From an uncultured Actinomycetes bacterium (GTDB lineage Bacteria > Actinomycetota > Actinomycetes > Nanopelagicales > Nanopelagicaceae): a DNA stretch of 5,003 bases. Both the position numbers and the translations under genes were made by a program. Where the stretch lies: the NCBI GenBank assembly GCA_903839355.1, contig CAIMBV010000020.1, positions 1-5,003 on the forward strand, written 5' to 3'. Position 1 is the stretch's first letter, and each line of letters starts with the position of its first letter. The notes beneath the pieces are model-generated. The model was not told the origin of the DNA. It saw only the letters and a program-made list of their open reading frames with translations, and did not search any database. Below, in pieces: positions 1 to 5,003 of this stretch.

Positions 1-1
1 A

Positions 2-241
2 CTGCTCACAGCCACCGAGGATTTCTTGCATCAAAGTTACCGCCGCGAGGCATATCCAAAATCGATGGCGCTAGTCGACAAACTCAGAGCCGCAGGGCAT
101 GCAGCCACGATTTCTGGAGCTGGCCCCTCGGTCTTGGTTCTACATGCTGGTGGCGATAACGAGAGCGTGGCAATAATCGAGAGCGCCGATGCAGGCTTCA
201 CAGCCACCGAACTGGCCATTTCACGCTCAGGAGTCGAGTAA
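2..241 (+). CDS. thrB: Homoserine kinase, C-terminal fragment (5' end outside window)
   Basis: This is the last 79 codons of a gene that begins before the window; frame is open from base 2 and ends at TAA 239-241. Homoserine kinase phosphorylates L-homoserine with ATP in the cytoplasm, giving O-phosphohomoserine for threonine synthase. The fragment matches the GHMP-kinase C-terminal domain: a helix resembling the family's 'ATEDxLHQ.YR' (visible residues 4-14), a helix 'ALVDKLRAAG' (23-32), and the glycine-rich third GHMP motif 'ISGAGPSV' (37-44) that supports the active site. A short variable tail follows. The position directly before rho agrees with the common actinobacterial order hom-thrC-thrB-rho. 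No intrinsic terminator with a U-tract is visible after the stop, so read-through into rho is possible. The identity is well supported by motifs and context; the catalytic N-terminal part is not visible. Confidence 0.9.
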   Translation: MLTATEDFLHQSYRREAYPKSMALVDKLRAAGHAATISGAGPSVLVLHAGGDNESVAIIESADAGFTATELAISRSGVE

Positions 242-323
242 ATACCCCCAAAAGCGCCTCGAAACCTCATGTTTTGCCTTTTCAAGTTTGGGAACGTGCC
301 AGGCTGTGATACTTTTGGGGTAT
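242..323 (+). repeat. Inverted repeat with 57-nt loop just after thrB stop
   Basis: ATACCCCCAAAAG (242-254) pairs with CTTTTGGGGTAT (312-323) over 12 base pairs, with a single bulged C on the left arm. The left arm begins on the first base after the thrB stop. The right arm can instead fold locally as GATAC-(7 nt)-GTATC (308-324), so two alternative structures compete for the same bases. There is no U-tract after either, so neither looks like a standard terminator. The pairing is read directly; the function is unknown. Confidence 0.45.
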
Positions 324-404
324 CGAAAAAGCCGCGCAAGTTCGGCGGACATAACCCGATAAGCGAAAATAAAAAAATCGCAAAAAATTCTTATCTCTGA
401 ATTT

Positions 405-430
405 CCTTAAGTTTCTTGAGGTTGATCAAC
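405..430 (+). promoter_or_regulatory. Hairpin plus adjoining perfect palindrome in rho leader
   Basis: CCTTAAG (405-411) pairs with CTTGAGG (415-421) around a TTT loop, with one G-U pair. It is immediately followed by the perfect 10-bp palindrome GTTGATCAAC (421-430), which shares one base with the hairpin. The palindrome has the form of a small dimeric-protein operator half-site pair, but no known operator is recognised. It lies 68 bases upstream of the rho start codon. A regulatory role is an inference. Confidence 0.25.
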
Positions 431-498
431 TAGAACTCCACACGGGAGTACTTCGTACGGATAAGTAAAACAACAGAAAACGGAACTCAATAACACTA

Positions 499-2181
499 AT
501 GAGCGAAACAACAACAAAAGACCGCCCAGCTAAAGCTGCCGGCGAACTTTCCGCAATGCTTCTTCCAGAACTTAAGAAAGTTGCTGGCCAGTTAGGCATT
601 GAAGGCGCCACCAAGATGAGCAAGGCCGATCTGATCCAATCGATCGCGGACCTGCAGGCAGCTAATAGGGAAGCGGCTAAGGCCGAACGCGAAGCCCGTC
701 GCTTGGAGCGACAAGAGGCACGCAATAAGAAGAACAAGACCACGAAGAATTCAGCGCCTAAGAACACAGATGAGAGCGATGAGAGCGAAGACTCAGATGA
801 GTCAGATGCTCCTGAGCAAGAATCCAACGCTGGAAGTGAGAGCTCTGAATCGCAACGCCGCGATTTCAATGAGCGCAACGGCAACAACAATGATCGTGGC
901 AACCGCAACGATCGTAACGATCGTGGTAACCGCCGTGATCGCAACGATCGTAATGATCGCAACCGCTTCCGTGATCGCAACGATCGCCAAGAGCGTGAAA
1001 TTCAACTTTCTGAAGATGACGTCCTAGTCCCAGTCGGCGGATTGCTCGACATCCTGGATTCCTATGCATTTATTCGCACACAGGGATACCTCGCTGGACC
1101 AAACGATGTCTATGTATCTCTGCAACAGATTCGGCGCTACGGCTTGCGCAAGGGTGATGTCATCACCGGCCAAGTTCGTCAGCCACGCGAAGGTGAGCGC
1201 AAAGAGAAGTTCAACGCTCTCGTTCGCTTGGATACTGTCAATGGGTTAGAGCCAGAGGCAGCGCGCGATCGCGTTGACTTTGCCAAACTCGTTCCTCTCT
1301 ACCCACAAGAGCGCCTGCGCCTTGAGACCGAGCCAAATATCTTGACTACCCGCGTTATCGATTTGGTTGCTCCGATAGGTAAGGGACAACGTGGTTTGAT
1401 CGTCTCTCCACCTAAGGCAGGTAAGACCATGGTCTTGCAGGCAATTGCTAATGCAATTACTACTAACAATCCCGAGGTTCACCTCATGGTTGTACTTGTA
1501 GATGAGCGCCCAGAAGAAGTCACAGATATGCAGCGCAGCGTTAAAGGTGAAGTTATTGCTTCGACCTTCGATCGCCCAGCTGATGATCACACCAGCGTTG
1601 CCGAGCTCGCCATTGAACGTGCCAAGCGCCTCGTTGAGATGGGACACGATGTAGTGGTCTTGCTCGACTCAATCACACGTTTAGGTCGTGCTTACAACAT
1701 CGCAGCGCCTGCCTCAGGTCGTATCCTCTCTGGTGGTGTGGATTCCGCAGCGCTTTATCCTCCAAAGAAGTTCTTTGGTGCCGCGCGTAATATCGAAAAC
1801 GGTGGGTCGCTCACGATTCTGGCAACCGCTCTCGTTGAGACCGGTTCCAAGATGGATGAAGTTATCTTTGAAGAGTTTAAGGGCACCGGAAATATGGAGC
1901 TCAAGCTTGATCGTCGCTTCGCTGATAAGCGCATCTTCCCTGCGGTAGATGTAGATGCATCTGGAACTCGTAAAGAAGAGATTTTGATGGGTAAGGAAGA
2001 GTTGAATATCGTCTGGCGCTTGCGTCGCGTGCTTCACGCGCTCGAATCGCAACAGGCTCTAGAGCTTCTGCTCGACAAGATGAAGGGCACCAAGTCCAAC
2101 GTGGAATTCTTGATTCAAATTCAGAAGACCACAATCAGCGACAACGAGAGTTCTGGATCTTCCGCAGTAAACGGAAACTAA
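499..2181 (+). CDS. rho: Transcription termination factor Rho
   Basis: This 560-residue protein is the hexameric RNA-dependent ATPase/helicase that loads on nascent, untranslated RNA and releases RNA polymerase. Domain order: Rho N-terminal helical domain (about 17-52, '[14 protein letters not shown]' then '[10 protein letters not shown]'); basic coiled-coil-like stretch (53-82); acidic Ser/Asp/Glu block (90-119); Asn/Asp/Arg repeat block (131-163); cold-shock-type RNA-binding domain (about 175-250, including '[19 protein letters not shown]'); and the ATPase core. In the core, Walker A is 'SPPKAGKT' (303-310), the 'VDERPEE' motif with the likely catalytic Glu336 follows, Walker B is '[10 protein letters not shown]' (385-394) with Asp390, and the secondary RNA-binding/arginine-finger region is '[18 protein letters not shown]' (461-478). 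All key residues are present. The length is below Micrococcus or mycobacterial Rho (about 600-690 from memory) but above E. coli (419), because of the insert. The ATG at 499 gives the expected N-terminus; only a weak GGAA lies upstream (482-485). An intrinsic terminator follows. Confidence 0.98.
   Translation: MSETTTKDRPAKAAGELSAMLLPELKKVAGQLGIEGATKMSKADLIQSIADLQAANREAAKAEREARRLERQEARNKKNKTTKNSAPKNTDESDESEDSDESDAPEQESNAGSESSESQRRDFNERNGNNNDRGNRNDRNDRGNRRDRNDRNDRNRFRDRNDRQEREIQLSEDDVLVPVGGLLDILDSYAFIRTQGYLAGPNDVYVSLQQIRRYGLRKGDVITGQVRQPREGERKEKFNALVRLDTVNGLEPEAARDRVDFAKLVPLYPQERLRLETEPNILTTRVIDLVAPIGKGQRGLIVSPPKAGKTMVLQAIANAITTNNPEVHLMVVLVDERPEEVTDMQRSVKGEVIASTFDRPADDHTSVAELAIERAKRLVEMGHDVVVLLDSITRLGRAYNIAAPASGRILSGGVDSAALYPPKKFFGAARNIENGGSLTILATALVETGSKMDEVIFEEFKGTGNMELKLDRRFADKRIFPAVDVDASGTRKEEILMGKEELNIVWRLRRVLHALESQQALELLLDKMKGTKSNVEFLIQIQKTTISDNESSGSSAVNGN
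889..987 (+). repeat. In-frame 9-bp minisatellite in rho linker (11 units)
   Basis: Ninety-nine bases encode eleven consecutive tripeptides of the type Asn/Arg-Asp-Arg (residues 131-163): [33 protein letters not shown]. The core string GATCG recurs eight times, starting at 892, 910, 919, 937, 946, 955, 973 and 982, always 9 or 18 bases apart. Unit size is a multiple of three, so copy-number change would keep the frame. The encoded segment is disordered and strongly basic with regular Asp, and comes right after an acidic block. This makes a charge-segregated linker between the N-terminal and RNA-binding domains. Confidence 0.85.
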
Positions 2182-2182
2182 T

Positions 2183-2204
2183 ACTTATACATAACTTATA
2201 CATA
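2183..2204 (+). repeat. Perfect 11-bp tandem duplication after rho stop
   Basis: ACTTATACATA occurs twice back to back (2183-2193 and 2194-2204) with no mismatch, filling almost exactly the space between the rho stop codon and the terminator stem. It looks like a recent slippage duplication. Each copy contains TTATAC, loosely -10-like, but no matching -35 box is visible. Confidence 0.8.
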
Positions 2205-2208
2205 GTGC

Positions 2209-2247
2209 AGCGCCTCTCACTTAACAGTGAGGGGCGCTCTTGCTTTT
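2209..2247 (+). terminator. Intrinsic (Rho-independent) terminator of rho
   Basis: A 13-bp stem AGCGCCTCTCACT (2209-2221) pairs with AGTGAGGGGCGCT (2226-2238) around the loop TAAC, with a single G-U pair. It is followed by the T-rich string CTTGCTTTT (2239-2247). Stem length, GC content, small loop and 3' T-run are all those of a strong intrinsic terminator. It ends the rho transcript 28 bases after the stop codon and separates it from the transporter operon. Confidence 0.88.
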
Positions 2248-2296
2248 AGCCAGGTTATATTCTGCCGGTGCCTTCTGTTTTTCATAGGGAATCGCC

Positions 2297-2311
2297 TAGA
2301 ATCTCAATGTG
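2297..2311 (+). promoter_or_regulatory. -10 box of probable leaderless promoter for the transporter operon
   Basis: TAGAAT (2297-2302) matches the sigma-70/SigA -10 consensus at five of six bases and leaves six bases before the GTG start codon at 2309, so transcription would begin at or next to the start codon. No Shine-Dalgarno lies in the last 15 bases before GTG; the purine run AGGGA (2286-2290) is 18 bases away, too far. The -35 is poor (TTCTGT at 2273-2278 with 18-bp spacing). Leaderless mRNAs are common in Actinobacteria, which fits; the start site itself is inferred. Confidence 0.5.
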
Positions 2312-3277
2312 ACTACCGCTATTCGACTCTCGAATGTAGTAAAAAATTTCGGTGAGGTGCAGGCTGTTGCTGGAGTGAATCTAGAGATAGCCGATGGAGA
2401 ATTCTTTGCAATGCTGGGACCAAGCGGGTCTGGAAAAACCACGGTCCTTCGCCTGATTGCGGGTTTCGAACTTCCAGACTCAGGTCACATTGAAATCGAT
2501 GGTGTTGATGTCAGCCAAACTCCTCCGTTTAGTCGTGATGTAAATACCGTCTTCCAAGATTATGCCCTCTTTCCGCATATGACCGTTCTCGAAAATGTGG
2601 AGTACGGACTCAAGGTTAAGAAAGTTGGGAAGGAAGAGCGGTTAGCTCGTGCACGTAAAGCGTTGCAGAGGGTGAAGCTTGAAGGTTACGAATCACGTAA
2701 ACCGGGACAGCTCTCTGGAGGTCAGCGTCAAAGAGTGGCGCTAGCGCGTGCACTGGTTAATGAACCAAAAGTTCTCTTGCTAGATGAACCACTTGGCGCT
2801 CTTGACCTGCAATTGCGGCATGAGATGCAGATTGAACTTAAAGAGTTGCAACGCGATATCGGAATCACATTTATCTTTGTGACCCATGATCAAGAAGAGG
2901 CCCTCACAATGGCCGATCGGATCGCAGTCTTTAACGCTGGCAACATTGTGCAGATGGGTACGGCGCGAGAAATTTATGACGCCCCTAATTCGGAATTTGT
3001 AGCCGGCTTTGTAGGTATTTCGAACTTATTACACCGTGATGACAAGATCATCAGTATCCGCCCCGAAAAGATTAAATTAGGTCGAGTTGGCGATCGAGTA
3101 TCACCAGGAGAGGTGGTTTCGGTCATGTTCCTCGGAGCATTGACTCGTATCAATGTAGCCATCGGCGAGGATGAACTCACGGTGCTGTCGGAGAATGATG
3201 GAAATCAAATCTTCCCTGAAGTAGGGGAGAAGATCGAAGTTTCCTGGAATTCGAAATACGAATTTCAGGTTGGTTGA
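2309..3277 (+). CDS. potA: PotA-like ABC transporter ATPase (polyamine-type importer)
   Basis: This is a 322-residue cytoplasmic nucleotide-binding subunit that hydrolyses ATP to power an ABC importer. Motifs are complete and in order: Walker A 'GPSGSGKT' (37-44), Q-loop 'VFQDYALFPHMTV' with Gln83, signature 'LSGGQRQRVALARAL' (135-149), Walker B 'VLLLDEP' (155-161) with Glu160, D-loop 'GALD' (163-166) and H-loop His193. After the nucleotide-binding domain comes the CUT2/PotA-type extension 'EIYDAPNSEFVAGFVGISN' (221-239) and a short TOBE-type domain from about 245. That domain is found in ATPases for polyamines, Fe3+, sugars and similar solutes; the protein is somewhat shorter than E. coli PotA. 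The start is GTG at 2309 giving 'TTAIRLSNVVKNFGEVQAV'. It is the first gene of the operon; the binding protein starts 37 bases after its stop. The ATPase role is certain, but the substrate rests on the neighbours and is less sure. Confidence 0.93.
   Translation: MTTAIRLSNVVKNFGEVQAVAGVNLEIADGEFFAMLGPSGSGKTTVLRLIAGFELPDSGHIEIDGVDVSQTPPFSRDVNTVFQDYALFPHMTVLENVEYGLKVKKVGKEERLARARKALQRVKLEGYESRKPGQLSGGQRQRVALARALVNEPKVLLLDEPLGALDLQLRHEMQIELKELQRDIGITFIFVTHDQEEALTMADRIAVFNAGNIVQMGTAREIYDAPNSEFVAGFVGISNLLHRDDKIISIRPEKIKLGRVGDRVSPGEVVSVMFLGALTRINVAIGEDELTVLSENDGNQIFPEVGEKIEVSWNSKYEFQVG
3243..3269 (+). promoter_or_regulatory. Strong hairpin at 3' end of the ATPase gene
   Basis: CCTGGAATTCG (3243-3253) pairs with CGAATTTCAGG (3259-3269) over 11 base pairs, including one G-U pair, around the loop AAATA. 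It lies inside the last coding codons of the ATPase, five bases before its stop codon and 45 bases before the binding-protein start. No T-run follows, so it is not a standard terminator. In other ABC operons such structures block exonucleases or act as processing sites that alter relative subunit levels; that role here is inferred. Confidence 0.5.
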
Positions 3278-3303
3278 AAGACCCTCGAGTAAACCGAAAG
3301 AAA

Positions 3304-3310
3304 AGGTGAT
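3304..3310 (+). promoter_or_regulatory. Shine-Dalgarno that fixes the binding-protein start
   Basis: AGGTGAT is complementary to the 3' part of the 16S anti-Shine-Dalgarno (family consensus AGGAGGTGAT). It leaves four bases before ATG 3315, a usable spacing. It overlaps the alternative ATG at 3309, arguing that 3315 is the real start. It is the only clear Shine-Dalgarno in the window. Confidence 0.6.
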
Positions 3311-3314
3311 GTGG

Positions 3315-4484
3315 ATGCGTACCAAGAAGATAGTGATAGCTAGCCTCGCCGCATTGGGCTTAGCTATTTCGAGTGCGACTGCGGGAGTAGCCGCCTCCCT
3401 TCCTAATATTGCGGCGCTCAAGACCCTCGGCAAGGGTGAAGGCAAGCTCAACATAATTGTCTGGGCTGGTTATGCCGAAAATGGCAGTAACGACAAGACC
3501 GTCGACTGGGTTAATCCATTTACCAAGGCGACTGGTTGCGTAGTTAATGCCAAGACCGCCGGCACCTCCGATGAGATGGTCTCTTTGATGAAGACCGGTG
3601 GATATGACGGTGTCTCTGCTTCAGGTGACGCGACCTTGCGTCTGATCTATGGTGGACAGGTCGCTCCCGTGAATACCGCATTGGTCCCTAACTACAAGAC
3701 GATCTCACCGTTCTTGAAAGATCAACAGTGGAACTCTGTAAATGGAGTTATGTATGGAATCCCTCATGGCTGGGGCGCAAACGTCTTGGCATATAACGCA
3801 GCCAAGGTGAAGAAGCCAACCTCATGGTCGGCTGTATTTGCTGCGAACTCTCCTTATAAGGGCCAAATCACCGCATATGACTCTCCAATTTATATCGCTG
3901 ATGCCGCCTTGTACTTAATGTCGACACAGCCATCCCTCAAGATCACCAACCCATATGCACTTGATAAGACCCAACTCGCTGCTGCAGTTGCACTATTGAA
4001 GGTGCAGAAGAAGAACATTGGCGAGTACTGGTCTGACTACACCAAGTCGGTTCAATCCTTTGAATCTTCGAACACTCTTCTGGGATCTTCTTGGCAAGTT
4101 ATCGCCAACACGATTAACGCTGATAAGAAGGTCACCGTGGCCACCACAGTTCCAAAGGAGGGAGCTACTGGTTGGTCTGATACTTGGATGATCTCTTCAA
4201 AGGCACAACATCCAAATTGCATGTATGAGTGGATGAACTGGATCACCTCCCCAACAGTAAATGCTCAAGTAGCTGAATACTTTGGAGAAGCTCCAGCTCA
4301 AACATTGGCTTGCAACCACACCGTTGATAAGAATTTCTGCACCACTTATCACGCAACCGATGCTGCTTATGCCAAGAAGATCTGGTACTGGACCACACCA
4401 ACTAGCAACTGCCTAGATGGTCGCGGAAATATCTGCACCGACTATGCAGCCTGGACACAGGCTTGGACATCGATAAAGGGTTGA
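3315..4484 (+). CDS. potD: PotD-like extracellular substrate-binding protein
   Basis: This 389-residue secreted receptor binds the solute outside the membrane and delivers it to the permease. ATG 3315 is chosen for its Shine-Dalgarno and because it gives a clean signal peptide: basic MRTKK, hydrophobic core (6-24), and likely cleavage after 'GVAA' (about 27). An upstream in-frame ATG (3309) adds only Met-Trp. There is no lipobox cysteine. The mature part resembles the spermidine/putrescine-binding family: 'LNIIVWAGY' (45-53), 'YGIPHGWGANVLAYN' (147-161), 'GSSWQVIANT' (257-266) and 'PKEGATGWSDTWMISSKA' (280-297). Hand comparison with E. coli PotD from memory keeps the ligand-stacking Trp/Tyr and one Asp (W50, Y53, W260, W287, D289), but not the Asp/Glu pair near residue 190. 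Six cysteines (75, 302, 333, 342, 366, 374) could form three disulfides. The operon context supports an importer; polyamine is the best guess, and another cationic or small organic solute is possible. Confidence 0.88.
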   Translation: MRTKKIVIASLAALGLAISSATAGVAASLPNIAALKTLGKGEGKLNIIVWAGYAENGSNDKTVDWVNPFTKATGCVVNAKTAGTSDEMVSLMKTGGYDGVSASGDATLRLIYGGQVAPVNTALVPNYKTISPFLKDQQWNSVNGVMYGIPHGWGANVLAYNAAKVKKPTSWSAVFAANSPYKGQITAYDSPIYIADAALYLMSTQPSLKITNPYALDKTQLAAAVALLKVQKKNIGEYWSDYTKSVQSFESSNTLLGSSWQVIANTINADKKVTVATTVPKEGATGWSDTWMISSKAQHPNCMYEWMNWITSPTVNAQVAEYFGEAPAQTLACNHTVDKNFCTTYHATDAAYAKKIWYWTTPTSNCLDGRGNICTDYAAWTQAWTSIKG

Positions 4485-4505
4485 TCTGATCCTGGATTGA
4501 TCTGA
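4481..4505 (+). repeat. 9-bp direct repeat across the binding-protein stop codon
   Basis: TTGATCTGA occurs at 4481-4489, overlapping the TGA stop of the binding-protein gene, and again at 4497-4505, 16 bases later. The 33-base spacer between this gene and the permease thus consists largely of GATC-bearing sequence. No stable hairpin forms. It may be a local duplication; no function is apparent. Confidence 0.6.
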
Positions 4506-4517
4506 CGAAAAGTTACT

Positions 4518-5003
4518 GTGCGTAATAATCGAATCAACACGTGGCTATACCGCCACAAAGGGGCACGGGCCGCGCTTTTATTAGCGTTGCCTGTGCTCTG
4601 GTTGGCGGTCGCCTACCTAGGTTCACTCGCAGTAATGCTCGTCTCGAGTTTATGGAGCGTTGATTCATTTACTGGAAATACAGTTCACTCACTCTCATTC
4701 TCTAACTTTCATACCTTAGTAACGCAGCGGGTGTACAGCACGATTGCAGTCCGTTCTATTGGAGTTGCCATCGCAGTCACCGTTATCGATGGACTTCTCG
4801 CCATCCCAATCGCACTCTTCATTTCAAAAGTCCTTAAGCCTCGCTTCAGAAGTGTTGTTATTGCACTCGTGCTTGTTCCGTTGTGGGCCAGCTATCTGGT
4901 TAAGACCTATGCCTGGCGCAGCATGTTCGCCGATGGCGGTGTTATTTCTTGGTTGCTCAAACCCTTTGGGATGCAAGGCCCCGGATTTGGATTGACCGCG
5001 ACC
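4518..5003 (+). CDS. potB: PotB-like ABC transporter permease, N-terminal part (cut by window end)
   Basis: The first 162 codons of a membrane permease run off the end of the window without a stop. The start is GTG 4518 ('VRNNRINTWLYRHKGARAAL'); an in-frame TGA at 4503-4505 rules out a much earlier start, and the Shine-Dalgarno is weak (GAAAAG, 4507-4512). A positively charged cytoplasmic N-terminus precedes a long hydrophobic segment (about 19-45). A periplasm-side loop 'SVDSFTGNTVHSLSFSNFHTL' type (46-67) follows, then a second membrane helix (about 79-103) and a third (about 112-128). The string 'VPLWASYLVKTYAWRSMF' (120-137) is characteristic of PotB/PotH-type permeases of polyamine importers. 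It would pair with a PotC-type permease expected downstream. The gap to the binding-protein stop is 33 bases, so co-transcription is likely. Function class is well supported; substrate is inferred from the family. Confidence 0.9.
   Translation, partial: MRNNRINTWLYRHKGARAALLLALPVLWLAVAYLGSLAVMLVSSLWSVDSFTGNTVHSLSFSNFHTLVTQRVYSTIAVRSIGVAIAVTVIDGLLAIPIALFISKVLKPRFRSVVIALVLVPLWASYLVKTYAWRSMFADGGVISWLLKPFGMQGPGFGLTAT

Larger units (their letters stand above)
242..498 (+). promoter_or_regulatory. thrB-rho intergenic region / probable rho 5' leader
   Basis: This 257-base gap has no recognised gene. It holds a long-range inverted repeat (242-254 with 312-323), a small hairpin GATAC/GTATC (308-312 with 320-324), an A-rich tract (about 365-388, possibly an UP-element-like or bent segment), a 7-bp hairpin (405-411 with 415-421), a 10-bp perfect palindrome GTTGATCAAC (421-430) and a GTAC/GTAC hairpin (448-451 with 455-458). 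The extended -10-like string TGTGATACT (305-313) has no good -35, so no promoter is called with confidence. An ATG-initiated frame of 43 codons (269-400) lies inside without a Shine-Dalgarno. rho genes in other bacteria are often autoregulated through their leaders; that this one is regulated is an inference from its length and structure. Confidence 0.35.

Noticed and set aside
305..313. Extended -10-like TGTGATACT as a rho promoter
   Set aside because: It matches only four of six core bases, has no recognisable -35, and coincides with the inverted-repeat arm; not strong enough to call.
242..330. Intrinsic terminator after thrB
   Set aside because: The inverted repeat has a 57-nt loop and is followed by GAAAAAG on the + strand, not a T-run.
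426..980. Long minus-strand open frame opposite the rho 5' half
   Set aside because: Its Arg/Ser/Leu-rich product is the antisense reading of the acidic and Asn-Asp-Arg repeat codons of rho; no family resemblance and no ribosome binding site.
889..987. Regularly spaced repeats resembling a small CRISPR array
   Set aside because: The period is 9 bp, in frame with rho, with no unique spacers of CRISPR size; it is a coding minisatellite.
1265..1272. GCGATCGC, the cyanobacterial HIP1 octamer
   Set aside because: I saw it only here, inside rho coding sequence; the other GATCG strings are explained by the repeat codons.
3270..3314. Earlier TTG start for the binding protein overlapping the ATPase stop
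   Set aside because: It would put about 15 polar and charged residues before the signal peptide; ATG 3315 has a clear Shine-Dalgarno and a normal n-region.
4744..4995. Plus-strand open frame inside the permease
   Set aside because: It is an out-of-frame shadow of the PotB-like gene, whose own frame is open from 4518 to the window end with clear membrane helices and the family motif.

Overview
The window reads as ordinary chromosomal DNA from an actinobacterium. The main evidence is the thrB-rho gene order and a Rho protein with the long, charged, low-complexity insert between its N-terminal and RNA-binding domains that is typical of actinobacterial Rho. Base composition looks moderate by eye (not counted) rather than GC-rich, and the proteins are fairly lysine-rich. 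Together with the PotA/PotD/PotB-type transporter, this suggests a streamlined, low-GC aquatic lineage such as the freshwater acI group (Nanopelagicales). That placement is an inference and was not tested by any search.

Layout, all on the + strand: (1) the last 79 codons of homoserine kinase (thrB), ending at 241; (2) a 257-base rho leader (242-498) with several inverted repeats, an A-rich tract and a 43-codon open frame of doubtful reality; (3) a complete rho (499-2181) containing an in-frame 9-bp minisatellite; (4) a perfect 11-bp tandem duplication and then a strong intrinsic terminator (2209-2247) that closes the thrB-rho side; (5) an ABC importer operon of the polyamine (PotABCD) type. 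The operon holds the ATPase (2309-3277), a secreted substrate-binding protein (3315-4484) and the first permease (4518 onward, cut by the window end). A second permease (potC type) would be expected just beyond the window.

The importer parts fit together as follows: the binding protein captures substrate outside the membrane, the PotB-type permease forms half of the channel, and the ATPase dimer drives transport. The operon appears to have its own promoter, whose -10 box lies 6 bp upstream of the GTG start, implying a leaderless mRNA. A stable 11-bp hairpin at the very end of the ATPase gene may allow the binding protein to be expressed at a different level from the ATPase.

I found no mobile element, CRISPR array, RNA gene, defence system or clearly novel system. 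The points most worth checking are the repeat-built disordered linker of Rho, the structured rho leader, the leaderless start and intra-operon hairpin of the transporter, and a binding protein that lacks a lipoprotein cysteine yet has six cysteines and an only partly PotD-like ligand pocket.
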